Shown here: positions 26,167 to 35,661 of the stretch, one piece after another
Position numbering within the stretch: the first letter of the stretch is position 1
Layout: each line of letters starts with the position of its first letter
DNA from: Pseudosulfitobacter pseudonitzschiae
GTDB lineage: Bacteria; Pseudomonadota; Alphaproteobacteria; Rhodobacterales; Rhodobacteraceae
NCBI RefSeq assembly: GCF_002222635.1
Contig: NZ_CP022416.1
Location: 186,001-250,000, forward strand
Reading direction: 5' to 3'
Length of the DNA stretch: 64,000 nucleotides
Notes under the pieces: generated by a model
Databases searched by the model: none
The model's input: the letters and a program-made list of their open reading frames with translations, nothing else
Told to the model about the DNA's origin: nothing
Made by a program: the position numbers and the translations under genes

Positions 26167-27111
26167 TCACGGCAACGACCCGATACGCTCCAGCATAAGG
26201 GCAAAGAATGCGTCCGCATCCACCCGCCGTAACACATTACAGTTCTTGTCGTTTCCGGTGACGCCCCACCAGTCAACCACAGTCATGCCGATGGTCACGG
26301 GCGAGGAAATATCGACAGTGACGTGGCACATACGTTGGTCGTAGATTTCCGGCGCAAGAAGATAGCCGGTGACACAGGCGTCATGGATCGGGCGCGCCTC
26401 GGTCGGGAATTTGTGCGATCCGTACTGGCGGAAGAAGTCGGCCAGATTGGCGGCCTGCACGGCGGCGTGGCTGCCGGTGTTTCGTAAGTCCTGCAACCAT
26501 TCTGGTGTCATTTGCGCGGTATAGGTACAGTCAATGCCAGCCATGGTGACCGGTACACCGGAGGCAAAGACTTTGTGCGCGGCGTGAGGGTCGACAAAAA
26601 TGTTGAACTCGGCTGCGGGCGTGGTGTTGCCACCTTCGAAAAAGCCTCCGCCCATCAACACGACTTCGCGGATGCGCGGGATTATGCGCGGCTCCATCGT
26701 CATGGCCATGGCGACGTTGGTCATTGGGCCAAGGGTGCAGATGGTGATTTCGCCCTCGGGGGCCTCCATCAACGTGCGCACCATGAAGTTGACGGCATGC
26801 TCTCTTTGCAGCGGGACGACGGGATGCGGCAGTTCGGCCCCGTCGATACCGGTTTCGCCGTGGATGTGTTCGGCAGTTAGCAACGTGCGCACCATTGGTG
26901 CGGCGCATCCTGCATAGACCGGCACATCAGGACGCTTTGCCAGCTCGATAACTTTCAGCGCGTTGAGGGATGTCAGGGGCAGGGGCACGTTGCCTGCAAC
27001 GGTTGTGATGCCCACAACCTCCAGTTCTTCGGGCGAGCCAAGAGCGAACAGGATTGCAAAGGCATCATCATGCCCCGGGTCCGTGTCTATAATGATTTTG
27101 CGCGCTCTCAT
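26167..27111 (-). CDS. Nucleoside hydrolase (IunH/RihA-type)
   Basis: 314 residues, the family norm. The calcium-binding DTDPGHDDA motif is at about 9-17; GITTVAGNVPL, TLGPMTNVAMAM, MGGGFFEGGNTTPAAEFNIFVDPHAA and HDACVTGYLL are the other standard blocks. Such enzymes cut the N-glycosidic bond of ribonucleosides to base plus ribose in the cytoplasm. Which nucleoside is used cannot be read. It is divergent from an Fe(II)/2-oxoglutarate oxygenase with 109 bases between, which contain two palindromes. Confidence 0.9.
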   Translation of the reverse strand: MRARKIIIDTDPGHDDAFAILFALGSPEELEVVGITTVAGNVPLPLTSLNALKVIELAKRPDVPVYAGCAAPMVRTLLTAEHIHGETGIDGAELPHPVVPLQREHAVNFMVRTLMEAPEGEITICTLGPMTNVAMAMTMEPRIIPRIREVVLMGGGFFEGGNTTPAAEFNIFVDPHAAHKVFASGVPVTMAGIDCTYTAQMTPEWLQDLRNTGSHAAVQAANLADFFRQYGSHKFPTEARPIHDACVTGYLLAPEIYDQRMCHVTVDISSPVTIGMTVVDWWGVTGNDKNCNVLRRVDADAFFALMLERIGSLP

Positions 27112-27131
27112 CGGGGTGACCTTCCTGATCT

Positions 27132-27158
27132 GACAAAAAACTGTTGCTGTTTTTTGTC
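27132..27158. promoter_or_regulatory. Inverted repeat GACAAAAAAC / GTTTTTTGTC in divergent promoter
   Basis: Perfect 10-bp arms separated by seven bases, located just upstream of the nucleoside hydrolase start. It could be an operator; a hairpin role is less likely because it lies in the promoter rather than after a gene. Confidence 0.55.
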
Positions 27159-27170
27159 TTCCGTGAGTAC

Positions 27171-27186
27171 AATACAGTACTGTATT
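27171..27186. promoter_or_regulatory. Perfect 16-bp palindrome AATACAGTACTGTATT (TetR-type operator candidate)
   Basis: Uninterrupted two-fold symmetry, 34 bases before the oxygenase ATG and 59 bases from the hydrolase start. Length and AT-rich arms resemble TetR-family operators. The TetR gene at 25455-26075 is the closest candidate binder. Confidence 0.6.
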
Positions 27187-27220
27187 TTATTGGCAAGATC
27201 GACAAGACTAGGAGACTGCA

Positions 27221-28228
27221 ATGAACGGCACTGCACGGGGTGATTTTTCCGAAATCCCGAAGCTGGATGTATCGGCACTATACGGCACAGACGAAGGTGC
27301 CATTGCCGACACCGCCGCCGAAATGCGCGGCCACCTCGAGAGGACCGGATTTCTGTATGTCGTCGGTCACCCCATCACCTCCGCGCAGATCGAAGCGGTG
27401 CGCACGATGGGCAAACGGTTCTTTGCCTTGTCCGAGGACGAAAAGGCCAAGATACAGATCAACAAGAACTTTCGTGGCTATCTGAAGTTTGCAGGTTCGA
27501 CCATTGTGACGTCTTCGGTCGAGCAGGTGAGCAAGCCCAATCAAAGCGAATCCGTGTTTTTCATGCACGAAGTGGCCGAAGACGACCCAGGCGCCGTGGC
27601 GGGCCTGCCGTTGCAGGGGCCTAACCAGTGGCCGGATGCAGAGGTGCTGCCGGGGTTCCGCGATACGATTGAAGCCTACGTCGAGGCGATGACGGTGCTG
27701 GGCCGCAAGATGGCCAGTGCCATTTCAATCTCGCTGGGACTACCCGCCGACAGTTTGAACCGTTATTTTGAAGATCCGACGACCTTCTTGCGACTGCTGC
27801 ACTATCCGCCGCAGCCGCCCGAGGACGGTTTGTTCGGTTCTGCCCCGCATACTGATTACGGGTTTATCACACTGCTGGCGCAGGATGATGTGGGCGGCTT
27901 GGAAGTGCTGAACAAGAACGGCGATTGGGTTGCTGCTCCGCCGATCCCTGGTGCTTTTGTGATGAACGTGGGCGATATTCTGGCGCGCTGGTCAAACGAT
28001 CTGTTTGTGTCAACCCCGCACCGCGTCATCAACAGCTCGGGCCGCGAGCGGTATTCGCAGCCGTTCTTTTTCGATCCGTCGATGGATGAAACGATCAAGG
28101 TGCTTGAACCCTGCATCGGCCCGGACGGGCAAGAGAAATACGAACCGATCCTTTATCGCGACTATCTGATGGAGCGGATCGACAAGAATTATCATTACCG
28201 TAAGAAAGCTGCGGCAGAGGCGACATAA
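27221..28228 (+). CDS. Isopenicillin-N-synthase-like 2-oxoglutarate/Fe(II) oxygenase
   Basis: 335 residues. The N-terminal DIOX_N region (about 12-120) has HLERTGFLYVVGHPI. The double-stranded beta-helix holds the iron facial triad: HTD in SAPHTDYGFITLL and the distal His in STPHRVINSSGRERYS, where the Arg/Ser of RYSQPFF binds the 2-oxoglutarate carboxylate. The reaction is probably hydroxylation or oxidative cleavage of a small metabolite. Context (nucleoside hydrolase opposite, amino-acid importer downstream at 55 bases) suggests a nucleoside- or amino-acid-derived substrate. AGGAGA precedes the ATG. Confidence 0.85.
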   Translation: MNGTARGDFSEIPKLDVSALYGTDEGAIADTAAEMRGHLERTGFLYVVGHPITSAQIEAVRTMGKRFFALSEDEKAKIQINKNFRGYLKFAGSTIVTSSVEQVSKPNQSESVFFMHEVAEDDPGAVAGLPLQGPNQWPDAEVLPGFRDTIEAYVEAMTVLGRKMASAISISLGLPADSLNRYFEDPTTFLRLLHYPPQPPEDGLFGSAPHTDYGFITLLAQDDVGGLEVLNKNGDWVAAPPIPGAFVMNVGDILARWSNDLFVSTPHRVINSSGRERYSQPFFFDPSMDETIKVLEPCIGPDGQEKYEPILYRDYLMERIDKNYHYRKKAAAEAT

Positions 28229-28282
28229 CCGGCTGCCGCATTGTTCTATACCATATCACCAATTCCAACTTGGAGGGATATT

Positions 28283-29140
28283 ATGAAAAAGACCAATAAA
28301 TTGATTGCACCCGTTGCAGGCGCCTTGCTTGCCCTGAGCCCGGGCAGCGTGTTTGCCGCGGACATTACCGTGTCGCCGGATGTGACCGAAAGCGGGGTAC
28401 TAGCGATTGCGAACACGCTGGACTACGCGCCCTTCGAATATCTGGACGAAAACGGTGAACAAGCTGGCATCATCGTCGAACTGGCTAATGCCGTCGCCGA
28501 CGTCATGGATGTCGAGTTGGACATTCAGCGCACGCCGTTCCCGTCGATGATCCCCGGCCTTGCGGCTGGCCGTTTCAGCGTCGCATGGGAAACATTCTCC
28601 GCCACGCCCGAACGTCTGGAGCAGGTCGATTTCGTGATGTTCCTGAAAGCAGGCGTCGCTGCGTCGACATTGGCTGCTAACGTCAAAGCCTTTGCCGGAG
28701 ACTATCCGCTGTGCGGCAAGGCCGTCGGCGTGTCTGCAGGCAGCGTTGCGGATTTTCTGGTTGAAAAGCTGGACACCGAATGCACCAGCAACGGTTTGGA
28801 CACGGTCAATAAGTCGGTGTTCAACACCTCCACGGATATCGTTCAGGCGGTCCTTTCAGGTCGTATCGACGCGCGGTTGGATGATGCCACGGCCTCCAGC
28901 TTTTTCGAGGTCGAGAGCAAGGGCAAACTGGTCGTGCTGCCGACACTTTACGAAGTTTCGCCACTGGGAATGGCCATTGCCAAGGACGATCCCGACACCG
29001 CCAACATGATGCAACAGGCGCTGGCTGCCGTTTTTGAGAACGGCACTTACAAGGCCGTTTTGGATAAATACGGAATGGATGCTTATGCGATCACCGAACC
29101 TTATTTTGTTGGTTCGATGGACGATCTGCGTCAAGATTAA
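28283..29140 (+). CDS. Amino-acid ABC transporter substrate-binding protein (SBP_bac_3)
   Basis: 285 residues; ATG at 28283 with TGGAGGG upstream (the longer frame from 28241 is not used). Signal peptide about 1-24 ending VFAAD. Ligand-domain blocks: ANTLDYAPFEYLDENGEQAG, IPGLAAGRFSVAW, CGKAVGVSAGSVADFL and LDDATASSFF. Two cysteines in the mature protein (PLCGKAV and TECTSN) could form a disulphide. A hairpin follows the gene, commonly seen after binding proteins that are needed in excess over the permease. Confidence 0.88.
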   Translation: MKKTNKLIAPVAGALLALSPGSVFAADITVSPDVTESGVLAIANTLDYAPFEYLDENGEQAGIIVELANAVADVMDVELDIQRTPFPSMIPGLAAGRFSVAWETFSATPERLEQVDFVMFLKAGVAASTLAANVKAFAGDYPLCGKAVGVSAGSVADFLVEKLDTECTSNGLDTVNKSVFNTSTDIVQAVLSGRIDARLDDATASSFFEVESKGKLVVLPTLYEVSPLGMAIAKDDPDTANMMQQALAAVFENGTYKAVLDKYGMDAYAITEPYFVGSMDDLRQD

Positions 29141-29148
29141 TGAGACCA

Positions 29149-29174
29149 AGCGCCCGGACATTTCGGGCGCTTTC
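29149..29174 (+). terminator. Partial terminator/attenuator hairpin after the binding-protein gene
   Basis: AGCGCCCG pairs with CGGGCGCT (8 bp) around a seven-base loop, followed only by TTCC. The short U-run implies partial read-through into the permease gene 24 bases later, giving more binding protein than permease. Confidence 0.5.
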
Positions 29175-29197
29175 CACTCTCTAGAGGACGTCTGCCG

Positions 29198-30148
29198 ATG
29201 GGCACTCATGACGTAAACAATGACGTACAGGTGCGGTCGGCCTCCGATACAGTGACGTCGCTGAAGATAGTTCCGCAAAAGCAGTACGGGCTGTGGGGCG
29301 GGACGGCACTGGTGTTGGTGTTGATGTATTTCATCATCCGTGCTTTTGCCGTCAATCCGGCCTTCGAATGGGACGTGGCGCGCAGCTATATGTTCCATCC
29401 GTCGATCATGCACGGGCTGTACAACACTTTGTTGCTGACAGTGATCATCATGATTACGGCTACCATACTGGGCACGATCATCGCGATCATGCGGGTGTCG
29501 CGCAGTGAAATCTTGAACGGGTTTGCGGGCGCATATGTGTGGTTCTTTCGCGGCGTACCCGCTCTGATTCAGCTGATTTTCTGGTTCAACCTGTCCTTGC
29601 TGGTCAGTAACATTTCGGTCAACCTGCCGTTCGTGGGTGAGGTGTTTTCGGTGCGCACCAACGACTTTATGACCCCGTTCTTTTCGGCGATAGTGGCGCT
29701 GGCGCTGTGCGAGGCGGGCTACATGGCCGAAATCATTCGCGCAGGCATCAAATCCGTGCCCTCTGGTCAGGCCGAGGCCGCGACTGCACTTGGCATGCCC
29801 TACCGGATGATCCTGAAACGGATCACCTTGCCGCAGGCCATGCGTTTTGTCGTGCCGCCCACCGGCAACGAAGCGATCAACCTGCTGAAGATGACATCGC
29901 TGGTGACGTTCATCGCCGTGGATGACCTTTTTTACTCGGCCCAAAGCATTTATGCCCGTACGTTCGAGACGATCCCGCTGCTGATCGTTGTGTCGACCTG
30001 GTATCTTGCGGTGGTCAGCATCATGTCGGTTGGTCAGTACTTTCTCGAACGGTATTTTGGACGCAGCGACAAGCCCAACGAGACGCTGTTCGACACTTGG
30101 ATACGCGCAATTTTTGGCCGTAAAAACCGGAGCGACGCCGATGTCTGA
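29198..30148 (+). CDS. Amino-acid ABC transporter permease
   Basis: 316 residues, longer than usual because of a cytoplasmic N-tail of about 30 residues before the first helix (about 31-50). Motifs: [39 protein letters not shown] and the coupling segment [30 protein letters not shown] precedes the ATG. It overlaps the ATPase gene by eight bases. Confidence 0.9.
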   Translation: MGTHDVNNDVQVRSASDTVTSLKIVPQKQYGLWGGTALVLVLMYFIIRAFAVNPAFEWDVARSYMFHPSIMHGLYNTLLLTVIIMITATILGTIIAIMRVSRSEILNGFAGAYVWFFRGVPALIQLIFWFNLSLLVSNISVNLPFVGEVFSVRTNDFMTPFFSAIVALALCEAGYMAEIIRAGIKSVPSGQAEAATALGMPYRMILKRITLPQAMRFVVPPTGNEAINLLKMTSLVTFIAVDDLFYSAQSIYARTFETIPLLIVVSTWYLAVVSIMSVGQYFLERYFGRSDKPNETLFDTWIRAIFGRKNRSDADV

Positions 30149-30947
30149 AGCACAAAAGTTGAACAGGGCACGGTTTGACGTGCCCGAAACCTCGATGATT
30201 TTTGCGCGCGGTGTGCGCAAAAGCTTTGGCGTGACCGAAGTACTGAAGGGCGTCGATGTGGACGTGGCCGAAGGATCCGCGACCTGTATCATCGGGCCTT
30301 CGGGTTCCGGCAAAAGTACGTTTCTGCGCTGCATGAACCATCTGGAAAAGCTCAGCGGCGGGGTCATCCTGATTGATGGGAATTTCGTAGGCTACGATCT
30401 GGTCGGCGACCGTCTGATCGAGCTGAAGGACAAGTTGGTTTGCCAGCGCCGCGCCGAGATCGGCATGTTGTTCCAATCGTTTAACCTGTTCTCGCATATG
30501 ACGGTTATGGAAAACCTGATCGAAGCTCCGGTGCGCGTGCGCAAGATTAACAAGGCCGAGGCAGAGGCGGATGCGCTGACGCTTCTGGCCCGGGTCGGGC
30601 TGGGCGATAAGGTGACAAGTTATCCGCGCGAACTGTCGGGCGGCCAGCAACAGCGTGTCGCCATAGCCCGCGCACTGGCGATGAAGCCCAAGGCGCTGTT
30701 GTTTGACGAACCCACCTCGGCGCTGGACCCCGAATTGGTCGGCGAGGTACTTAACGTCATGCGCGATCTGGCGACAAGCGGCATGACGATGGTGGTGGTC
30801 ACCCACGAAATCGCCTTTGCGCGCGAGATCGGTGACCAACTGATTTTTATGGACGATGGCGTGGTCGTCGAAAAAGGCGACCCCAAAGAGATGATCGAAA
30901 ACCCGCAATCGCCGCGCACCCGCGAATTCCTGTCGCGCGTTCTGTAA
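30141..30947 (+). CDS. Amino-acid ABC transporter ATPase
   Basis: 268 residues from the ATG at 30141. Walker [11 protein letters not shown]-loop [13 protein letters not shown], signature LSGGQQQR, Walker [14 protein letters not shown] and H-loop VTHEI are intact. An N-terminal leader of about 20 residues precedes the ATPase fold. The PLP-enzyme gene starts 66 bases later on the same strand. Confidence 0.92.
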   Translation: MSEAQKLNRARFDVPETSMIFARGVRKSFGVTEVLKGVDVDVAEGSATCIIGPSGSGKSTFLRCMNHLEKLSGGVILIDGNFVGYDLVGDRLIELKDKLVCQRRAEIGMLFQSFNLFSHMTVMENLIEAPVRVRKINKAEAEADALTLLARVGLGDKVTSYPRELSGGQQQRVAIARALAMKPKALLFDEPTSALDPELVGEVLNVMRDLATSGMTMVVVTHEIAFAREIGDQLIFMDDGVVVEKGDPKEMIENPQSPRTREFLSRVL

Positions 30948-31013
30948 CGCTGTGGTGGCTTGACACTCTTCAATTCCCGTCGGCGCGCGCGTCGGCAAAC
31001 AAAGGTATCCAAG

Positions 31014-32210
31014 ATGGACAACTCTGACCTCAACTTTGCCAGCCTCGCAGTCTTTTACGAGCCGGAAGAGTATTCGCTATCCATCAACTACCCGCTCTAT
31101 ATGTCCGCGAACTTTGAATACGGCGGCGACACCTATGACCGTATCACCCAAGGTGCGCGCAAGGATGTGAACATCTATTCGCGTTGCGGCAATCCGACGG
31201 AATACCAGTTCGAAGAGCACGTCGCCCGGCTGGCTGGTGGCACCGCCTGTCTGGCGACTGCGTCGGGGATGGCTGCGATTTCGCACGCTCTGTTCGGGGT
31301 GATGAAGGCGGGCGATCACGTGATTGCGGATCTTACGACCTATTCCAGCACGCACGAATTCTTTGACCACCGCGCCTGTGATTTTGGCCTGGACGTGACG
31401 CTGGTGGATTGCACCGATGTGGCCCGCGTCCGTGCCGCGATCCGCCCCGAAACCAAGGTTCTGTACTTCGAGGCAATTGCCAACCCGACGATGAAGGTTG
31501 CTCCCATGGCCGAGTTGGTGGCGCTTGCGCACGCGCATGGCATCGTTGTGATTTGCGATAATACCTTCGCCTCACCCGCCATCTGCCGTCCGCATGATTT
31601 TGGCGTGGATGTGGTCGTGGAAAGTGCGACTAAATTCATCGGCGGTCACAACGATGCAGTGGGCGGTGTCATCACACAAAAATCGGACATTTTACCTGCC
31701 GACTGGCTGGAAGACGTCCGCTGGAACACGCTGAACAAACTGGGTGCGCCAATCTCGCCGTTCAATGCGTGGCTGCTGTTGCGCGGGGCGCAGACATTGG
31801 CCCTGCGCGCCGAGCGTCAATGCCAAAGTGCTGCCAAGATCGCCGCATGGCTGCGCGATCACCCGCAGGTGGAACGTGTGTTCTATCCCGGACTTGAAAC
31901 GCACCCCAATCATGCGGCTGCCAAGATCCAGTTGCGCGATTTCGGTTGCATGATGTCGTTCAAGGTCGCCACTGAAGAGATGGGCGTACAGATCCTGAAA
32001 AACCTGAAACTCTGTGCCTTTGCCGCCAGCTTGGGCGGGGTTCGTACCACGACCCAAATGCCCGGAACGATGGCGTTTCTGGACATCCCGCTGCAAGAGC
32101 GGATCGCCATGGGGATCGAGCCTGGCTTGGTCCGAATTTCAGTTGGAATTGAGCATGTGGACGACATTATTGCCGATCTGGATCAGGCGATCAAAGCCGT
32201 GCTGGCATAA
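31014..32210 (+). CDS. PLP-dependent Cys/Met-metabolism enzyme (methionine gamma-lyase / cystathionine family)
   Basis: 398 residues, fold-type I. The PLP lysine is in SATKFIGGHND (about residue 208). Other blocks: IYSRCGNPTEYQFEEHVARLAGG, ATASGMAAISHAL, CDNTFASP and, near the end, GGVRTTTQMP followed by RISVGIEHVDDIIADLDQA. Family members cleave or exchange the gamma-substituent of sulfur amino acids. Gamma-lyase, O-acylhomoserine sulfhydrylase and cystathionine gamma-synthase cannot be separated by eye. Encoded behind an amino-acid importer, a catabolic lyase is the simplest reading. Confidence 0.82.
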   Translation: MDNSDLNFASLAVFYEPEEYSLSINYPLYMSANFEYGGDTYDRITQGARKDVNIYSRCGNPTEYQFEEHVARLAGGTACLATASGMAAISHALFGVMKAGDHVIADLTTYSSTHEFFDHRACDFGLDVTLVDCTDVARVRAAIRPETKVLYFEAIANPTMKVAPMAELVALAHAHGIVVICDNTFASPAICRPHDFGVDVVVESATKFIGGHNDAVGGVITQKSDILPADWLEDVRWNTLNKLGAPISPFNAWLLLRGAQTLALRAERQCQSAAKIAAWLRDHPQVERVFYPGLETHPNHAAAKIQLRDFGCMMSFKVATEEMGVQILKNLKLCAFAASLGGVRTTTQMPGTMAFLDIPLQERIAMGIEPGLVRISVGIEHVDDIIADLDQAIKAVLA

Positions 32211-32366
32211 AGATTTTTCGCGCGGTTGAGCTAAATATGGCAATCTCGTGAAGATTTGCCGGTTTGGTTGCAATAGGATTGACCACCCTCGTCTCCCTGC
32301 GCAGACTGATGCCGAACGGGGGCGCGCAGCCTCGCGTCATCTTGTCTTGGAACATGGGGTGTTCAA

Positions 32367-33854
32367 ATGGCTGACTTTTCGAGAATTTTCACTGCCACCA
32401 CAATTGCGCTGGGTCTGGGCCTGTCGCCTTTGGCGGCCGCGGCCGACCAGTTGATTATTGGCTTGCAGCAGGAACCGACTTCGCTGGATCCGACGGCTGA
32501 CGCCACGGCGTCCATCGACGGGATGATGACGATGAACGTCTTTGAATCCCTGACCATTGTGGCGGAAAACGGCGAAGTGCAGCCTAACCTTGCCACCAGT
32601 TGGGAAGTGTCAGAAGACGGGCTGACATATACGTTCAAGCTGGCCGAGGGCGTGATCTTTCACGACGGCACCAGCTTTGACGCCGAAGACGTTGTGTTTT
32701 CCTTCAACCGCGCGATGGCCGAAGAAAGCGTGAACCCCTCCAAGGACATCTTCAAGCCGATCGAAACGGTTACAGCTGTTGATCCGCAAACCGTCGAAAT
32801 CAAGCTGTCGCGCAAGGATGCGTTCTTTTTGTTCAACATGGGGCAGGGCGATAGTTCCATCGTGGCTGCGGAAACCGCTGACACGAACACCACCAGTCCC
32901 GTGGGCACCGGCCCGTTCAAGTTTGACAGCTGGACGCGTGGCGATCGTCTGACGCTGGTCAAGAACCCCGATTACCGCGATGCGGGCGACGTGGCACTGG
33001 ACAAGGTCGAGTTCCGCTTTATCTCGGACCCGTCGGCGGCCACGGCTGCGATGATGGCCGAGGAACTGGACGCCTTTCCCGGTTTTCCCGCCCCCGAATT
33101 GCTGGCCCAATTCGAGGCCGACCCGCGCTTTCGCGTGAATGTAGGATCGACCGAGGGCGAAGTTATCCTTGCGATGAACAACTCCAAACCGCCCTTCGAC
33201 AACATTGAAGTGCGCCGCGCCGTGGCCACTGCCGTCAACCGCGACGAGATCATCGAAGGGGCCATGTACGGGCAGGCCGTGCCGATCGGCAGCTTCTATC
33301 CGCCCCACGGCACCGCCTATGTCGATCTGACCGACGCCTATCCCCATGACGCGGATAAGGCCAAGCAGATGTTCACCGAAGCAGGTGTCGAAGGCACCAC
33401 TATGACCTTGCGCGTGCCACCGTTCCCCTATGCCACACGCTCTGCCGAAATCATCCAGTCCGAACTGGCCGCAGCGGGAATCGACGCCAAGGTCGAGAAC
33501 GTCGAATGGGGTTTCTGGATCGACGAGGTCTATAAGAAAAAGAACTATGACATGACGATCATCGCGCATACCTCGCCCAACGACATGGGCAACTTTGCGC
33601 GGGGGCCAAGTTATTTCTACGGCTACGATGACGCCAAGTTCAACGAGCTTTGGGCCCAGATCGAGACCGAGTCAGACCCGGCGAAACGCGACGAACTGCT
33701 TGAGGAAGGTCAGAAATACCTGAGCGACCAGTCGGTGCATGTTTTCATGTTCCAACTGCCGCTGCTGGGTATTTTCCGCACTGGTGTCGAAGGTTACTGG
33801 TCCTCGGCTCCGGTTCTTTACATGCCCCTCAAGGGTGTGAGCAACGCAGGTTGA
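32367..33854 (+). CDS. Dpp/Opp-type ABC substrate-binding protein (second system)
   Basis: 495 residues. Signal peptide about 1-24 (ending PLAAAADQ). SBP_bac_5 landmarks: LDPTADATASIDGM, LATSWEVSEDGLTYTFKLAEGVIFHDG, TSPVGTGPFKFDSW and AVNRDEIIEGAMYG. It opens a nine-gene-like run with two permeases, two ATPases and two phosphoesterase-type enzymes. Ligand unknown; the enzymes downstream suggest something phosphorylated. The 157 bases before it contain no gene. Confidence 0.9.
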   Translation: MADFSRIFTATTIALGLGLSPLAAAADQLIIGLQQEPTSLDPTADATASIDGMMTMNVFESLTIVAENGEVQPNLATSWEVSEDGLTYTFKLAEGVIFHDGTSFDAEDVVFSFNRAMAEESVNPSKDIFKPIETVTAVDPQTVEIKLSRKDAFFLFNMGQGDSSIVAAETADTNTTSPVGTGPFKFDSWTRGDRLTLVKNPDYRDAGDVALDKVEFRFISDPSAATAAMMAEELDAFPGFPAPELLAQFEADPRFRVNVGSTEGEVILAMNNSKPPFDNIEVRRAVATAVNRDEIIEGAMYGQAVPIGSFYPPHGTAYVDLTDAYPHDADKAKQMFTEAGVEGTTMTLRVPPFPYATRSAEIIQSELAAAGIDAKVENVEWGFWIDEVYKKKNYDMTIIAHTSPNDMGNFARGPSYFYGYDDAKFNELWAQIETESDPAKRDELLEEGQKYLSDQSVHVFMFQLPLLGIFRTGVEGYWSSAPVLYMPLKGVSNAG

Positions 33855-33898
33855 TGGAGATCGGCTGCGGGGCATGAGCGCCGCAGCCGGATCACTTT

Positions 33899-34843
33899 AT
33901 GGGTTATTTCATCTTTCGCCGCACCGCCGGCTTTGTGCTGACGCTGCTTGTGGTGTCGGCGGTGGTCTTTGCTGTGATGAACGTGCTGCCGGGGGATCCG
34001 GCGCTGACCATTCTGGGGCTGGATGCAACCGACGACGCGCTGGCCGCATTACGTGAACAGCTAGGTCTGAACGAACCGGTGCTGTCCCGCTATTTCTTGT
34101 GGATATGGAATGCCATGCAGGGCGATCTTGGCGTCAGCCATTCGTTCCGCGTTCCCGTATCGACCCTGATTGCGGAACGTCTGCCGATGACTGTGTCACT
34201 GGCGGTCGCGGGTATGATCTTTACCCTGATCGTCGCGCTGACCTTGGGCATTGGCGCTGCTGCGCGCCATCGCAAGGTGGGCGACTGGGGTGTAATGTTC
34301 CTGTCGCAGATCGGCATCGCCGTGCCCGCCTTCTGGCTGTCGATGCTGCTGGTGCTGCTGTTCGCGGTCAAACTGCGCTGGCTGCCCCCCGGCGGCTTTG
34401 CGGGTTGGTCCGATCCTGTGGCTGCGATGCGGTCGCTGATCTTGCCGACCATCGCATTGGGCGTGGTGCAATCTGCGGTGCTGGCGCGTGTCACCCGGTC
34501 TTCTGCCCTCGAGGTTATGCGGCAGGATTTTGTGCGCACCGCCCGCGCCTCGGGCCTGTCGCAGCGGCGGGTGCTTTGGCGGCATGTGTTGCCCAATGCA
34601 CTGGTGCCGATCGTGACCATCGTGGGTATGCAATTTGCGGCATTGGTCACCGGCACCATCGTGATCGAAAACGTGTTCTATCTCCCGGGACTAGGGCGGC
34701 TGATTTTCCAGTCGATCGCAAACCGAGACCTGCCCACGGTCCAAGCGCTGGTGATGTTGTTCGCAGCCATCGTCGTTACCGCGAATTTTGTGGTCGATCT
34801 GCTGTATGTGGTGATCGACCCGCGCCTGAAGGCCCGCTCATGA
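33899..34843 (+). CDS. Dpp-type ABC permease 1 (second system)
   Basis: 314 residues with six helices and the DppB-type start MGYFIFRRTAGFVLTLLVVS. Landmarks: VLPGDPALTILGLDA, LRWLPPGGFAG and the coupling segment ARASGLSQRRVLWRHVLPNAL. The ribosome site before the ATG is weak. It overlaps the second permease as ATGA. Confidence 0.92.
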   Translation: MGYFIFRRTAGFVLTLLVVSAVVFAVMNVLPGDPALTILGLDATDDALAALREQLGLNEPVLSRYFLWIWNAMQGDLGVSHSFRVPVSTLIAERLPMTVSLAVAGMIFTLIVALTLGIGAAARHRKVGDWGVMFLSQIGIAVPAFWLSMLLVLLFAVKLRWLPPGGFAGWSDPVAAMRSLILPTIALGVVQSAVLARVTRSSALEVMRQDFVRTARASGLSQRRVLWRHVLPNALVPIVTIVGMQFAALVTGTIVIENVFYLPGLGRLIFQSIANRDLPTVQALVMLFAAIVVTANFVVDLLYVVIDPRLKARS

Positions 34844-35661
34844 CGCGCCGTATGCCTGTCAACTTCATCATCGGTGCGGTGCTGGTCACGCTTGTTGTGG
34901 GCAGTGCCGCGCTGTCGCTGGTCTGGATGCCGTATGACGCGACGCAGATGGCAATATCGAACAAATTCGCCGCCCCCTCGGTTACCCACTGGCTGGGCAC
35001 CGACCAGTTGGGCCGCGATGTGTTGTCGCAACTGATGGCAGGGGCACGCAATTCGATGGCTGTGGCGCTGGTTGCGGTGCTGCTGGGCGGGTCGGTGGGC
35101 GTGGCGCTGGGGCTGCTGGCTTCGGCCCTTGGCGGTTGGGTCGAGGACGGCGTGATGCGGCTGGCCGATCTGGGCTTTGCCTTTCCGGCGCTGCTGTTTG
35201 CGATCATGCTGGCGGCGGTTTTCGGCCCCTCGCTGACCAATGCTGTGCTGGCCATCGCATTCATCAACATTCCGGTCTTTGCCCGCGTGACGCGTGGTGC
35301 CGCCAATCAGGTCTGGACCTACGATTACGTTCTGGCCTCTCGCGCCGCAGGGCTGAACCGCTTTGCCATCAGCCGCGATCATATTCTGCCCAATATTGCC
35401 GCTGCGATTATCGTGCAGGCCACCATCGAATTTGCCGTCGCCATTCTGGCCGAGGCGGCGCTGTCGTATCTGGGCCTTGGCGCGCAGCCGCCCGCCTCCA
35501 GTTGGGGCCGCATGCTGTCCGAGGCGCAGACGCTGATGTATCTCGCCCCGCAGTTGGCGATCTATCCGGGTCTGTGCATCGTGGTTGCGGTGGTGGGGTT
35601 TGGCCTGTTGGGCGACGGGCTGCGCGATATGTCCGACCCCCGTCTGTCGAGGGAGCGCTAG
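34840..35661 (+). CDS. Dpp-type ABC permease 2 (second system)
   Basis: 273 residues. DppC hallmarks: VTHWLGTDQLGRDVLSQLMAGARNSM, the coupling region ASRAAGLNRFAISRDHILPNI and LGAQPPASSWGRML. About six helices. Its stop abuts the ATG of the first ATPase with no gap. Confidence 0.92.
   Translation: MTRRMPVNFIIGAVLVTLVVGSAALSLVWMPYDATQMAISNKFAAPSVTHWLGTDQLGRDVLSQLMAGARNSMAVALVAVLLGGSVGVALGLLASALGGWVEDGVMRLADLGFAFPALLFAIMLAAVFGPSLTNAVLAIAFINIPVFARVTRGAANQVWTYDYVLASRAAGLNRFAISRDHILPNIAAAIIVQATIEFAVAILAEAALSYLGLGAQPPASSWGRMLSEAQTLMYLAPQLAIYPGLCIVVAVVGFGLLGDGLRDMSDPRLSRER

Noticed and set aside
28856-30367. 503-residue minus-strand open frame
   Set aside because: Crosses three genes of the amino-acid importer on the opposite strand; no family features.
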